The translations under genes were made by a program, and so were the position numbers. From NCBI RefSeq assembly GCF_021026195.1, contig NZ_JAJNCT010000010.1, positions 434,001-498,000 of the forward strand: a stretch of 64,000 nt of DNA. The letters run 5' to 3'. Below are positions 1 through 9,706 of the stretch, one piece after another. The notes under the pieces are model-generated. The model did not search any database. It was not told where the DNA came from and saw only the letters and a program-made list of their open reading frames with translations. The number at the start of each line of letters is the position of its first letter. The first letter of the stretch is position 1. The DNA comes from Comamonas koreensis (GTDB lineage Bacteria > Pseudomonadota > Gammaproteobacteria > Burkholderiales > Burkholderiaceae_C).

Positions 1-338
1 GCGTACTGCGCATGCGCCTGGCGCAACTGGGGCTGGATGCGCGCTGCATTCTGCAGCCCAGCGGCCAGCTGAGCGGTGGCGAACGGCTCAAAGCCGCCAT
101 GGCCTGCGCGCTCTACCGCGATGCGCCCGCGCAACTGCTGTTGCTGGACGAGCCCGACAACCACCTGGACCTGCCGGCGCTGCAAGCGCTGGAGCAGATG
201 CTGCGCAGCTACCCCGGCTGCCTGGTCGTCGTCTCGCACGATGAGGCGCTGCTCGATGCACTGGCCTTGACACACCGGCTGGCATTCGACGGCGACCGCT
301 GGCAGTTGGCGCCATGGAGAAGCGGTACACAGTCCTAG
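1..338 (+). CDS. ABC-F family ATPase, C-terminal fragment
   Basis: The reading frame is open from the window edge (first full codon at base 3) to a TAG at 336-338, giving about 111 residues of the C-terminus. It holds the end of an ABC nucleotide-binding domain: signature LSGGE, a Walker B segment LLLLDEPDNHLD, and the switch histidine in VVVSHD. The DEPDNHLD form is typical of ABC-F proteins, which are soluble twin-ATPase factors that act on ribosomes and have no membrane domain. The N-terminal half lies outside the window, so the subfamily cannot be told. Its stop overlaps the stop of a possible short minus-strand ORF. Confidence 0.85.
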   Translation, partial: VLRMRLAQLGLDARCILQPSGQLSGGERLKAAMACALYRDAPAQLLLLDEPDNHLDLPALQALEQMLRSYPGCLVVVSHDEALLDALALTHRLAFDGDRWQLAPWRSGTQS

Positions 339-502
339 CCTCCGCCTGGCGGCACCCGGAAGTTCTCGCTGATGCGCCGCTCGGCGCGCTGGCATAGATT
401 CAGCCAGCCATGCCAGCGCCGGGCCAGCCAGCTGCGCGGCAGCGGGGCCGCTAGCGGTGGCGGATGGGGCAAGGGTTCAGGCAGTGGTCGAGGGTTTTGC
501 AT
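335..502 (-). CDS. Possible short ORF, 55 aa, unknown
   Basis: A minus-strand frame runs from ATG (500-502) to TAG (335-337). It has a Pro/Leu-rich N-terminus and a basic, Trp-rich C-terminus ending RISENFRVPPGGG. It fills most of the gap between the ABC-F gene and the LysR gene, and its stop overlaps the ABC-F stop on the opposite strand. No good ribosome binding site is visible. I do not recognise it; in DNA this GC-rich it may be a chance frame, though the C-terminal half looks protein-like. Confidence 0.22.
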   Translation of the reverse strand: MQNPRPLPEPLPHPPPLAAPLPRSWLARRWHGWLNLCQRAERRISENFRVPPGGG

Positions 503-574
503 GGCCACCGATGCTCGGCGTCCGCCAGACTTCTGTAAAGTTGAATTTCCTATGCATTCACTTCAGAAAAACTG

Positions 575-1468
575 ATGCGAAACCTCAACCTCGACCAGGT
601 GCAGACCCTGGTCGCCATTGCCGACCTGGGCACCTTTGCAGCGGCCGCGCAGGCGCTGCACCTGTCGCCACCGGCCATCAGCCTGCATATCAAGGAGTTG
701 GAAACGCGCATGGACACCGCCCTGCTGCTGCGCGGGCGGCGCCAGGCCGTGCTCACCGCAGCGGGGGAGCTGCTGGTGGCCCATGGCCGCAAGCTGCTCG
801 ATGCCAGCGATGAGCTGATCGACCTGGTGCAGCGCCGCGCCAGCGGCCGCGAAGGCCTGGTCAAGGTGGGCGTGTCGGCAGGGGTCAGCACCCGCTTGCT
901 GCCGATGATGCTGGAGCAGCTGAGCAGCCGCAGCCCGGGGGTGGAAGTCAAGCTCGAAGCGGTGGGCTCGGCCGATGCGATGCAGCGCCTGCGTGCCGGC
1001 TCGCTGGATGTGGCCATTGTGGCCAGCCCCCAGCCCAGCAGCGCCGAGATTGTGCTGACGCCCTGGCGCAATGACCCGATGGTGGTGCTGCTGCCCGCCG
1101 CCTGGAAGGCGCCCAAGCGGGTAACGCCGGACTGGCTGGCCGGCAGGCGCTGGGCCTCGTTTGCACCGGCCACGCAGATGCATGGGCTGATCGCCGGCTG
1201 GTTCGGGCAGGCCGGCCACCACCCCCGGCCTTTTCTGACCCTGAGCTACCCCGGTGCCCTCAAAAGCCTGGCTGCTGCCAGCCAGAGCGCCGTCATCCTG
1301 CCGCTCGAAGAGGTCGAAGACCAGCTGCAGCTGCCCGGCGTGCAGGTGCGCCATCTCTGGCCCCGCCTGATGCGCCCGATGGCCGTGGCCCACCGCCGCG
1401 ATGGCAGCCACAACCCGGCAGCCGCTGCCGTGCTGGCGGTGCTGGCCGCCTTTGCGCTGCCGGGCTGA
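575..1468 (+). CDS. LysR-family transcriptional regulator
   Basis: 297 aa, normal for the family. The N-terminal winged helix-turn-helix (about residues 5-64) has the typical string FAAAAQALHLSPPAISLHIK. The rest is a periplasmic-binding-like effector domain. The ATG at 575 gives the standard LysR start (MRNLNLDQVQTL). The next gene on the same strand begins 69 bases after its stop and encodes a YihU-like dehydrogenase, so control of that gene is a reasonable inference. The effector is unknown. Confidence 0.9.
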   Translation: MRNLNLDQVQTLVAIADLGTFAAAAQALHLSPPAISLHIKELETRMDTALLLRGRRQAVLTAAGELLVAHGRKLLDASDELIDLVQRRASGREGLVKVGVSAGVSTRLLPMMLEQLSSRSPGVEVKLEAVGSADAMQRLRAGSLDVAIVASPQPSSAEIVLTPWRNDPMVVLLPAAWKAPKRVTPDWLAGRRWASFAPATQMHGLIAGWFGQAGHHPRPFLTLSYPGALKSLAAASQSAVILPLEEVEDQLQLPGVQVRHLWPRLMRPMAVAHRRDGSHNPAAAAVLAVLAAFALPG

Positions 1469-1537
1469 TGTCCTGTGTTTGACAGGGGCCAGGGCCCCGC
1501 GCCTGCCATCATGGATGCATACAACAAGGAGACATGC

Positions 1538-2452
1538 ATGGCAGACAAGATCGGTTTTATCGGCCTGGGTCGCATGGGCAAGCCCATGGCCGCCAACCTC
1601 GTCAAAAAGGGTTTCGCGCTGGTCGTCCATGATCTCAACCAGACGGCCGTCAAGGACCTGGTCGCCATGGGCGCGCAAAGCGCCGACGTGCCCGAACTGG
1701 CCCGTGACTGCAGCATCATCGTCACCATGCTGCCCTCTTCGCTGGAGGTGGAACAGATCGCGCTGGGTGATGGCGGCATCTTTGCGCATGCCCAGCCCGG
1801 CAGCATCCTGATGGACATGAGCACCATCGACCCGCTGGCCACCGACCGGCTGGCGCAGCAGGCGGCCACCAAGGGCCTGAGCATGGTGGATGCCCCCGTG
1901 GGCCGCCTGGCCGAGCATGCCGACCGGGGCGAATCGCTCTTCATGGTGGGCGCCAGCGATGCCGATCTGGCCCGCGTGCAGCCCTTGCTGAATGCGATGG
2001 GCACCACCACCCACCACTGCGGCCCGGTGGGCACAGGCGGGCGCACCAAGCTGGTCAACAACTACCTGGCCGTCACCCTGACGCAGGTGAATGCCGAGGC
2101 ACTGGCGCTGTCGCAGCGCTTTGGCCTGGACATCACCAAGACCTTGCAGGTGCTGCTGGGCACCTCGGCCACCAATGGCCAGCTGCGCATGAACTTTGCC
2201 AACAAGGTGCTGCTGGGCGACACCACACCGGGCTTCACGATTGACCTGGCGCACAAGGACATGTCGCTGGTCGTCGCTGCCGCCCATGCCAGCAAGGTGC
2301 CCATGCCGGTGGCTGCTGCGGTGCATGAGTCCTACAGCCTGGCCCGCGCCAGCCAGCACGGCGGCCTGGATTTCTCCGGCATGGCCGATGTGCTCTGCGG
2401 CCTGGCAGGCATCGACAAGCCGCGCGTGCCCAAGGGTTGGACACCGGGTTAA
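1538..2452 (+). CDS. Beta-hydroxyacid dehydrogenase, YihU-like (sulfolactaldehyde reductase type)
   Basis: 304 aa NAD(P)-dependent dehydrogenase of the 3-hydroxyisobutyrate dehydrogenase family. The Rossmann motif GFIGLGRMGKPMA is at residues 6-18 and the catalytic lysine is Lys171 in GGRTKLVNNY. The substrate loop reads DAPVGR rather than the usual DAPVSGG, and the C-terminal region has NKVLLGD, IDLAHKDM and VPMPVAAA. By memory these resemble E. coli YihU, the 3-sulfolactaldehyde reductase. The ATG at 1538 is preceded by AAGGAG; an upstream in-frame start at 1475 has no such site. The substrate is inferred. No other sulfoquinovose genes are near, so another small aldehyde or hydroxyacid is possible. 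Confidence 0.85.
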   Translation: MADKIGFIGLGRMGKPMAANLVKKGFALVVHDLNQTAVKDLVAMGAQSADVPELARDCSIIVTMLPSSLEVEQIALGDGGIFAHAQPGSILMDMSTIDPLATDRLAQQAATKGLSMVDAPVGRLAEHADRGESLFMVGASDADLARVQPLLNAMGTTTHHCGPVGTGGRTKLVNNYLAVTLTQVNAEALALSQRFGLDITKTLQVLLGTSATNGQLRMNFANKVLLGDTTPGFTIDLAHKDMSLVVAAAHASKVPMPVAAAVHESYSLARASQHGGLDFSGMADVLCGLAGIDKPRVPKGWTPG

Positions 2453-2552
2453 GGCGCCCATCCAGGAGGCCGTAATGTCAGCCTCCGTCCTATAAGCACA
2501 GCGGCACAAACGGGGTACAAAGGCTGCTGCTCCACCATCCGCAGCCTTGCCC

Positions 2553-3056
2553 ATGTCCGCTCCCATCCCTGCCCATATCGCGTCGCTCTGGCGCAATAAC
2601 GACAAGATTGCCGCGATCAAGCGCCTGCGCGAAGAAACCGGCATGGGCCTGGCAGAAGCCAAGCAGGCGCTGGAGTCGCAACTGGATGGCGACGATGGGC
2701 TGGAACCACCACGCGAGGGTGAGGCACTGCGCGCCGCCATCGAGAACGCCTTGGCCCGGGGCGACAAGATCGTCGCCATCAAGCTGCTCAAGGATGCGAC
2801 CGGCATCGGCTTGAAGGACGCCAAGGACCGCATTGAATCCGGCGACCCACAGCAGTGGCAGGTGGAAGCCCGTTTGCCCCACCCCCCCAGTTCCCCCAAT
2901 TCCCCCGGCCACCCAGCATCCGCACCCGCAGATGCGGCCGCCTGGATGGAACCCGGCCACGAGCCCGGCCGGGTGCAAAGCTCGGGTGCCTGGACAGCGG
3001 TGTTCGTGGTGGTGCTGGTCCTGGTACTGGCGGGCTGGTACTTCTGGCGGGCCTGA
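2553..3056 (+). CDS. Membrane-anchored protein with two L7/L12 C-terminal-like domains
   Basis: 167 aa from the ATG at 2553. Two repeats (about residues 10-43 and 63-96) follow the pattern of the ribosomal protein L7/L12 C-terminal domain: KIAAIKRLREETGMGLAEAK and KIVAIKLLKDATGIGLKDAK. A Pro/Ser-rich linker (about 105-145) leads to one hydrophobic segment near 147-165 and a short basic end. The domains should face the cytoplasm with a C-terminal anchor. L7/L12 uses this fold to bind translation GTPases, but a role here is not established. The previous gene ends 100 bases upstream. Confidence 0.7.
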   Translation: MSAPIPAHIASLWRNNDKIAAIKRLREETGMGLAEAKQALESQLDGDDGLEPPREGEALRAAIENALARGDKIVAIKLLKDATGIGLKDAKDRIESGDPQQWQVEARLPHPPSSPNSPGHPASAPADAAAWMEPGHEPGRVQSSGAWTAVFVVVLVLVLAGWYFWRA

Positions 3057-3082
3057 TCGGCCCAGTCCGCCAGGCAGGGTGG

Positions 3083-3919
3083 TCAGCGCAGAAAATCCGC
3101 CGCGCTGTGCCGCTCAGGCATCGGCGAGCTACCGCGCACCTTGTTGACCCGCTTGCCGCGTTGCACCGCAGGGCGCTGCGCGATCTCATCGGTCCAGCGG
3201 CGCACATGCTGGTAGGACTGGACATCCAGGAACTCGGCCGCGTTGTAGACCTCGTTGTTCAGCAGCGCGCCATACCAGGGCCAGGCAGCCATGTCGGCAA
3301 TGCTGTAGTGCTGCCCAGCGATAAAGCGGTGCTCGGCGAGCTGGCGGTCGAGCACATCGAGCTGGCGCTTGACTTCCATCGCATAGCGGTTGATCGGGTA
3401 GGCCATCTTCTCGGGCGCATAGGCATAGAAGTGGCCAAAGCCGCCGCCCAGAAATGCCGCGCTGCCCACCTGCCAGAACAGCCAGTTCAGCACCTCGGTG
3501 CGGGCCGCTGCCTCCTTGGGCAGGAACTGGCCAAACTTCTCGGCCAGGTGCACCAGGATGGAGCCCGACTCGAACACCCGCACAGGGGTGCTGCCACTGC
3601 GGTCCAGCAGCGCGGGGATCTTGGAGTTCGGGTTGACATCGACAAAGCCGCTGCCAAATTGGTCGCCTTCGCCGATATTGATCAGCCAGGCGTCGTACTC
3701 GGCCTCGGCAATGCCCAGCTCCAGCAGCTCTTCGAGCATGATCGTCACCTTGACGCCATTGGGCGTTCCCAGCGAATACAGCTGCAAGGGGTGCTCGCCC
3801 ACGGGCAGTACCTTGTCATGCGTGGCGCCCGCTTCGGGGCGGTTGATATGGGCGAAGGCGCCTCCGTTGCCTTTGTCCCAGGTCCAGACCTTGGGCGGTT
3901 GGTAGGGTTGATCCGACAT
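3083..3919 (-). CDS. yghU: Glutathione S-transferase family protein YghU
   Basis: 278 aa, close to the roughly 288 aa of E. coli YghU. The thioredoxin-like N-terminal domain holds LYSLGTPNGVKVTIMLEEL and the cis-Pro/Ser region PNSKIPALLD...ESGSILVHLAEKFG. The helical C-terminal domain carries IADMAAWPWYG. YghU-type enzymes bind two glutathiones and show disulfide reductase and peroxidase activity; physiological substrates are uncertain. It is transcribed alone, tail to tail with the L7/L12-like gene. Confidence 0.9.
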   Translation of the reverse strand: MSDQPYQPPKVWTWDKGNGGAFAHINRPEAGATHDKVLPVGEHPLQLYSLGTPNGVKVTIMLEELLELGIAEAEYDAWLINIGEGDQFGSGFVDVNPNSKIPALLDRSGSTPVRVFESGSILVHLAEKFGQFLPKEAAARTEVLNWLFWQVGSAAFLGGGFGHFYAYAPEKMAYPINRYAMEVKRQLDVLDRQLAEHRFIAGQHYSIADMAAWPWYGALLNNEVYNAAEFLDVQSYQHVRRWTDEIAQRPAVQRGKRVNKVRGSSPMPERHSAADFLR

Positions 3920-4182
3920 GCTTTACCTCAGCTTTCTGTACATGGCTGGGGCCCATCGCTGCGGCCCGGCGGGGGTGCAGGCGCAAGTGCTGGGGGCCAC
4001 CTGCTGACGATCATAGAGAGGAGCACGGCGCGCTGCAGCAGCGCCGAAAAAGACCACAAGGCAGGTCGCGCCAGCTTGATGCGATCTTGATGGCGGCACA
4101 CGCAGTCTAGACATGCGCTCAATGCCAGGCTTTCTACAGTGGGGGCCTCTTCACCCAGGGCTTGACCTGCAAGCCAGCCTCC

Positions 4183-4932
4183 ATGAAACCTGTCGCCATC
4201 CTCCAGCATGAAACCTCGCAGGGCCCAGGCGTGCTGCTCGCGCACTTGCAGCAGCACGGCATCCCCTATGCATTGATAAGGCCCTGCAACGAGGGCATCG
4301 CAGCCATGCGGGCGCGTGATTACCGTGGCATCGTCGTGCTCGGCAGCAACCATTGCGCCAATGAGCAGCTGCGCTGGATCGAGCAGGAACGCTGCCTGCT
4401 GCAAAACGCCCTGGCGGCGGACGTGCCCGTGCTCGGCCACTGCTTTGGCGCGCAGATGCTGGCCCGTGCGATGGGCGCGCGCGTCTGGCGCAACCCCTGC
4501 GCCAACATCGGCTGGAGCCGCGTCTGGATCACCCCGCAGGCGCAGGCCTGCATGGACCTGCCCGCCGAGGCCACCATCTTCCACTGGCACTACGACAGCT
4601 TTGAAATTCCGCAAGGCGCCAGCCGCAGCATGTACGGCAGCCACTGCCTGAACAAGGGCTTTGTGCATGGGCCGCACTGGGCCTTCCAAGGCCATCTGGA
4701 GGTCACCGCCCAGAGCGTGCGCGACTGGTGCGATGAAGGCGCGCCTGAGCTGCGCAGCGCTGCGGGCCCCGCCGTGCAAAGCCAGGCGCAGATCCTGGCG
4801 CAGTTGCCCCAGCACATCCGCCCGCTGCACCAGATCGCCGCGCGCACCTACAGCGCCTGGACGGCACAGCTGCCGCGCCCGCGCCTGTTTTACATGCCCG
4901 TTTGGGGAGAGGCGCGCCTGGCGCTGGCATGA
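4183..4932 (+). CDS. Class I glutamine amidotransferase (GMP synthase-like)
   Basis: 249 aa stand-alone class I glutamine amidotransferase domain. The nucleophile elbow is GHCFGAQ, with the catalytic Cys. The histidine region is FHWHYDSFEIP and a GHLEVT segment follows. Such proteins release ammonia from glutamine or hydrolyse gamma-glutamyl bonds (as in PuuD). No synthetase partner is adjacent, so the acceptor is unknown. I chose the ATG at 4183; a TTG at 4162 would add seven residues. The gene converges on serS, whose terminator lies between them. Confidence 0.85.
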   Translation: MKPVAILQHETSQGPGVLLAHLQQHGIPYALIRPCNEGIAAMRARDYRGIVVLGSNHCANEQLRWIEQERCLLQNALAADVPVLGHCFGAQMLARAMGARVWRNPCANIGWSRVWITPQAQACMDLPAEATIFHWHYDSFEIPQGASRSMYGSHCLNKGFVHGPHWAFQGHLEVTAQSVRDWCDEGAPELRSAAGPAVQSQAQILAQLPQHIRPLHQIAARTYSAWTAQLPRPRLFYMPVWGEARLALA

Positions 4933-4944
4933 GGCGGCAGCAAC

Positions 4945-4972
4945 AAAAAAGCCGGTGCATCGCTGCACCGGC
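4945..4972 (-). terminator. Rho-independent terminator of serS
   Basis: Perfect 9-bp stem GCCGGTGCA / TGCACCGGC (4951-4959 and 4964-4972) with a TCGC loop. On the minus strand it is followed by six T (4950-4945). It lies 24 bases past the serS stop and also sits behind the amidotransferase gene on the other strand. Confidence 0.85.
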
Positions 4973-4996
4973 TTGGGGAGGTGAGAGCCTGAAAGC

Positions 4997-6388
<1,392 letters not shown>

Positions 6389-6429
6389 TCAAAGGGAAGT
6401 GGACGAGCCGCCAGGCCACCAGGCCTTGT

Positions 6430-7413
6430 TCAGCGACCCGTCTCCGGAGATCGTGCAGAAATCTCCAGCCCGCCGACATCGATTTTCAGGCCCTTGGGCA
6501 GCGGGAACTTCACGGTCTCCTCGATGCCATCCATCTTGCGCACCGATGTGGCGCCCAGCACCTTGATGCGCTCGATCACCTGCTTGACCAGCACCTCGGG
6601 GGCCGAGGCGCCCGCCGTCAGGCCGACGCGGGCGATGCCATCAAACCATTCGGGCTTCAGCTCATCGGCGTTGTCCACCATATAGCCCGGCGTGCCCAGC
6701 TTGACGGCCAGCTCGCGCAGGCGGTTGCTGTTGGAGCTGGTGGGGCTGCCCACGACGATGACGAGATCCACCTGGCTGCTCATTACCTTGACGGCATCCT
6801 GGCGGTTCTGCGTCGCGTAGCAAATGTCCTGCTGCTTGGGCTCGCGGATCTGCGGAAAGCGCCGCTTGACGGCCGCAGTGATCTCGGCGGCATCGTCCAC
6901 GCTCAGCGTGGTCTGCGTCACCACCGCCAGTTTGTCGGTCTGGCCGGGGTTGACATGGGCCACATCGCCCACTTCTTCGACCAGGTGGATACCTTCGGAC
7001 AGCTGGCCCATCGTGCCCTCGACCTCGGGATGCCCCTTGTGGCCGATCATGATGAACTCATAGCCCTCTTTGGCCAGCTTGGCCACTTCCACATGGACCT
7101 TGGTCACCAGCGGGCAGGTGGCATCGAAGATGCTGAAACCGCGGCGCTCGGCCTCCAGCTGCACGGCCTTGCTCACGCCATGGGCCGAGAAGATCAAGGT
7201 CGCGCCCGGGGGCACGTCGTCCAATTCTTCGATGAAGATCGCACCCTTGGCCTTGAGGTCGTTGACCACATAGGTGTTATGCACGATCTCGTGGCGCACA
7301 TAGATGGGCGCACCAAACTTTTCGATCGCACGCTCGACGATCTCGATCGCCCGGTCCACACCGGCGCAAAAGCCGCGCGGCTCGGCCAATACGATTTCCT
7401 GGGGCCGCAACAT
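6430..7413 (-). CDS. ispH: 4-hydroxy-3-methylbut-2-enyl diphosphate reductase
   Basis: 327 aa. This is the last enzyme of the MEP isoprenoid pathway, an iron-sulfur protein that reduces HMBPP to IPP and DMAPP. The three cluster cysteines fall in [22 protein letters not shown] and [11 protein letters not shown]. The substrate-binding [10 protein letters not shown] segment is intact. It starts two bases after the stop of fkpB on the same strand, the same order as fkpB-ispH in E. coli. Its presence shows that the host makes isoprenoids by the MEP route, which matters for reading the HMG-CoA reductase later in the window. Confidence 0.97.
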   Translation of the reverse strand: MLRPQEIVLAEPRGFCAGVDRAIEIVERAIEKFGAPIYVRHEIVHNTYVVNDLKAKGAIFIEELDDVPPGATLIFSAHGVSKAVQLEAERRGFSIFDATCPLVTKVHVEVAKLAKEGYEFIMIGHKGHPEVEGTMGQLSEGIHLVEEVGDVAHVNPGQTDKLAVVTQTTLSVDDAAEITAAVKRRFPQIREPKQQDICYATQNRQDAVKVMSSQVDLVIVVGSPTSSNSNRLRELAVKLGTPGYMVDNADELKPEWFDGIARVGLTAGASAPEVLVKQVIERIKVLGATSVRKMDGIEETVKFPLPKGLKIDVGGLEISARSPETGR

Positions 7414-7415
7414 GC

Positions 7416-7901
7416 TCAGAGCACTCCGATCAGCTGGACTTCAAAGGTCACCGGCTGGCTGGCCAGCGGGTGGTTGAAGTCGAATTGCACGGCGCCGTCG
7501 TCGCGCACCTGCATCGCCACACCGGCGTAGGTGCTGGCACCATCGGGGGTGGGGAACTGCACCACATCGCCCAGCGTGTACTGCTCCATCGGGTCGCCCA
7601 GCTCGTTGAGCAGGCGCCGTGCCACCCACTGCACCATCTCGGGGTTGCGCTCGCCAAAGGCCTCGCCAGCGGGCACGTGAAAGGTCGCATGCGTGCCCTC
7701 GGGCAGACCCAGCAGCAGGTTTTCGACCGCAGGCGAGAGCTCGCCCATGCCCAGCGACAGGGTCGCGGGCTTGCCTTCAAAGGTGTTGATCACATCGCCC
7801 GCCGGGCCAGCCAGGCGGTAGTGCAAGGTCAGAAACGATCCGGGTTGTACCACTGGCGCATCAACAGGCAGCGGCGTCACGGGGGCCATCGGAGTAGTCA
7901 T
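7416..7901 (-). CDS. fkpB: FKBP-type peptidyl-prolyl isomerase, SlpA/FkpB
   Basis: 161 aa SlyD-like FKBP. It holds [20 protein letters not shown] and the flap insert with [20 protein letters not shown]. SlpA-type enzymes are cytoplasmic prolyl isomerases and chaperones. The ATG at 7901 is chosen because the upstream extension (to 8102) is Cys-rich and not FKBP-like. It is the first gene of a two-gene unit with ispH. Confidence 0.93.
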   Translation of the reverse strand: MTTPMAPVTPLPVDAPVVQPGSFLTLHYRLAGPAGDVINTFEGKPATLSLGMGELSPAVENLLLGLPEGTHATFHVPAGEAFGERNPEMVQWVARRLLNELGDPMEQYTLGDVVQFPTPDGASTYAGVAMQVRDDGAVQFDFNHPLASQPVTFEVQLIGVL

Positions 7902-8164
7902 GCAAATCCCTATAAACTGGGGTGTATTGTAGGTTGTAGGGTGAAACCCCTGCATGCAACCTATATCAAAAGATGCCCGGCAGAACCCGACCCCATGGAG
8001 GTTTTTGCCCGGGCACAAGGCCACCGGCCGACAGCGAACCTCCAGGAGTGCCCATGAACACCCATCTTTGCTGCCTTGCCCCTGCCTGCGCATGGCATGC
8101 ACCGCCCCTGCCCCGCCCGTCTGGCGCCCACCCTGTGACCGGCCAGCCGGACTGAAAGGACTGC

Positions 8165-8881
8165 ATGCCCCTCAAAGACCTCCCCAGCGACTGCCAGCCA
8201 CGCGAGAAACTGCTTGCCAAAGGCGCGGGTGCGCTCAGCGATGCCGAGCTGCTGGCCATTGTGCTGCGCACCGGCATGGCCGGCAAAAGCGTGCTGCAAT
8301 GGGCGGCCGAGCTGCTGGCGCCGCGCCAGTCGGATGCCCTTGGCAGTGTTGGCAGTGTTGGCAGCTTTGGCAGCATCAACGGCCTGCTGCAGGCCAGCAG
8401 CGCCGAGCTCTCCCAGGTCAAGGGCCTGGGGCCCGCCAAGCGCGCCGAGCTGATCGCCGTGCTGGAGCTGGCCCGGCGCGCGATGGCCCAGCAACTGCAG
8501 CAGCGCAGCCTGCTCGACCGGGCCTCCACCGTCAAAGCCTATGTGCAGCTGCACCTGGCCCACAAGCAGCATGAGGTGTTTGCCGTGCTGTTTCTCGATA
8601 GCCAGCACCAGCTGATTGCGCTGGAGGAGTTGTTCCGGGGCACCCTGGGCCAGGCCAGCGTCTATCCGCGCGAAGTGGTGGTGCGCGCACTGCACCACCA
8701 CAGCGCAGCGGTGATATTGGCGCACAATCACCCCAGCGGCCAGGTCACGCCCAGCCAGGCGGACAAGCAACTCACCCAGAGCCTGCAGGCCGCCTTGTCC
8801 CTGGTCGATGTGCGTGTGCTGGACCATATCATTGTGGGCCCCGGGGCTGCACTGTCGATGGCCGAGGAAGGTGAGATGTGA
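8165..8881 (+). CDS. radC: RadC family protein (JAB/MPN domain)
   Basis: 238 aa. It has an N-terminal helix-hairpin-helix region ([14 protein letters not shown]) and a C-terminal JAB1/MPN-type metal site with Glu in EELFRGTL and the signature AHNHPSG followed by SQAD. RadC was linked to DNA repair, but its biochemical role remains unclear. Residues 60-70 are an unusual Gly-Ser repeat, [11 protein letters not shown], encoded by 9-bp direct repeats and lengthening the linker before the HhH motif. Its TGA overlaps the GTG start of the Smr gene by three bases (GTGA). Confidence 0.95.
   Translation: MPLKDLPSDCQPREKLLAKGAGALSDAELLAIVLRTGMAGKSVLQWAAELLAPRQSDALGSVGSVGSFGSINGLLQASSAELSQVKGLGPAKRAELIAVLELARRAMAQQLQQRSLLDRASTVKAYVQLHLAHKQHEVFAVLFLDSQHQLIALEELFRGTLGQASVYPREVVVRALHHHSAAVILAHNHPSGQVTPSQADKQLTQSLQAALSLVDVRVLDHIIVGPGAALSMAEEGEM
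8340..8374 (+). repeat. Four imperfect 9-bp tandem repeats inside radC
   Basis: TTGGCAGTG occurs twice perfectly (8340-8348, 8349-8357), then as TTGGCAGCT (8358-8366) and a truncated TTGGCAGC (8367-8374). The unit is a multiple of three, so gain or loss of a copy adds or removes three residues without a frameshift. Confidence 0.9.
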
Positions 8882-9696
8882 GTAAACAGGACAAAGCCCG
8901 AGGCGCTTCATCCCTGCGCGAGCTCAAGCAGCTGCGCAAGGCGCTGACGGCCTTGCAGGCCGAGCAGGCGGCCCAGCGCCAGCTGCAGGAAGCCGCCCGC
9001 CAACAGGCGCTGCGCCAGACCGAACGCGACCGCCTGCTGTTCCGGCAGACCGTGGGCGCCGTGCGCCCGCTGCCCAGCAGTGGCCAGATCCACGCTGAGA
9101 TGGCGCTGCCCGATCCGCTGCCGCTGCAGCACTGGGCCGATGAAAAACGCGTGCTGCTCGAAGCGATGAGCGACGAGTTCGACGCCAGCACCCTGCTCGA
9201 TACCGATGACCAGCTGAGCTTCAGACGCAAAGGCATTGGCCGCGATGTCGTCCACAAGCTGCGTGCCGGGCACTGGACCATCCAGCGCCAGATCGATCTG
9301 CATGGTCTGCGCACCGACGAGGCGCGCCAGGCGCTGGGTACGTTTATCCGCCAGTCCCAACGCCAGGGGCTGCGCTGCGTGCGCGTGGTGCATGGCAAGG
9401 GCTTGGGCTCGCCCGGGCGCATGCCGGTGCTCAAAGGCCGGGTGCACAGCTGGCTGGTGCAGAAAAACGAGGTGCTGGCCTTTGTGCAGGCCCGCCCGGC
9501 CGAAGGCGGCGCTGGCGCGCTGGTGGTGCTGCTGCGTGCCGCATCGATGACGGCCAGTGCCGTCAACGTGGCCGATGCGCTGCTGGAGATGCAGGCGCTG
9601 GCCCAGCAGGCCGCCGCCGAGCCGGCACCCGACCCGGTGGCCCAGCAGGTGGCATCCTGGGCGGCGCAGTACCGCAGCGCCAGGCCCAAGCGCTGA
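8878..9696 (+). CDS. Smr-domain protein
   Basis: 272 aa. The N-terminal half is helical and charged (Gln/Arg-rich, about residues 10-60). The C-terminal Smr domain (about 140-225) has [12 protein letters not shown] and [11 protein letters not shown]. Smr domains, shared with MutS2, are nucleases or nucleic-acid binders; some act on collided ribosomes (SmrB). The GTG start at 8878 overlaps the radC stop, so the two genes are translationally coupled. A Gln/Ala-rich tail follows the domain. Confidence 0.9.
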   Translation: MSKQDKARGASSLRELKQLRKALTALQAEQAAQRQLQEAARQQALRQTERDRLLFRQTVGAVRPLPSSGQIHAEMALPDPLPLQHWADEKRVLLEAMSDEFDASTLLDTDDQLSFRRKGIGRDVVHKLRAGHWTIQRQIDLHGLRTDEARQALGTFIRQSQRQGLRCVRVVHGKGLGSPGRMPVLKGRVHSWLVQKNEVLAFVQARPAEGGAGALVVLLRAASMTASAVNVADALLEMQALAQQAAAEPAPDPVAQQVASWAAQYRSARPKR

Positions 9697-9706
9697 CCGT
9701 GCGTTT

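Noticed and set aside
563-2899. A 778-codon open frame on the minus strand
   Set aside because: It lies antisense to the LysR and YihU-like genes, is rich in His, Gln and Gly as GC-rich shadow frames are, and matches no family.
8340-8374. A CRISPR-like or phase-variable repeat
   Set aside because: The units are 9 bases, directly adjacent and in frame inside radC; there are no spacers and copy change would not shift the frame.
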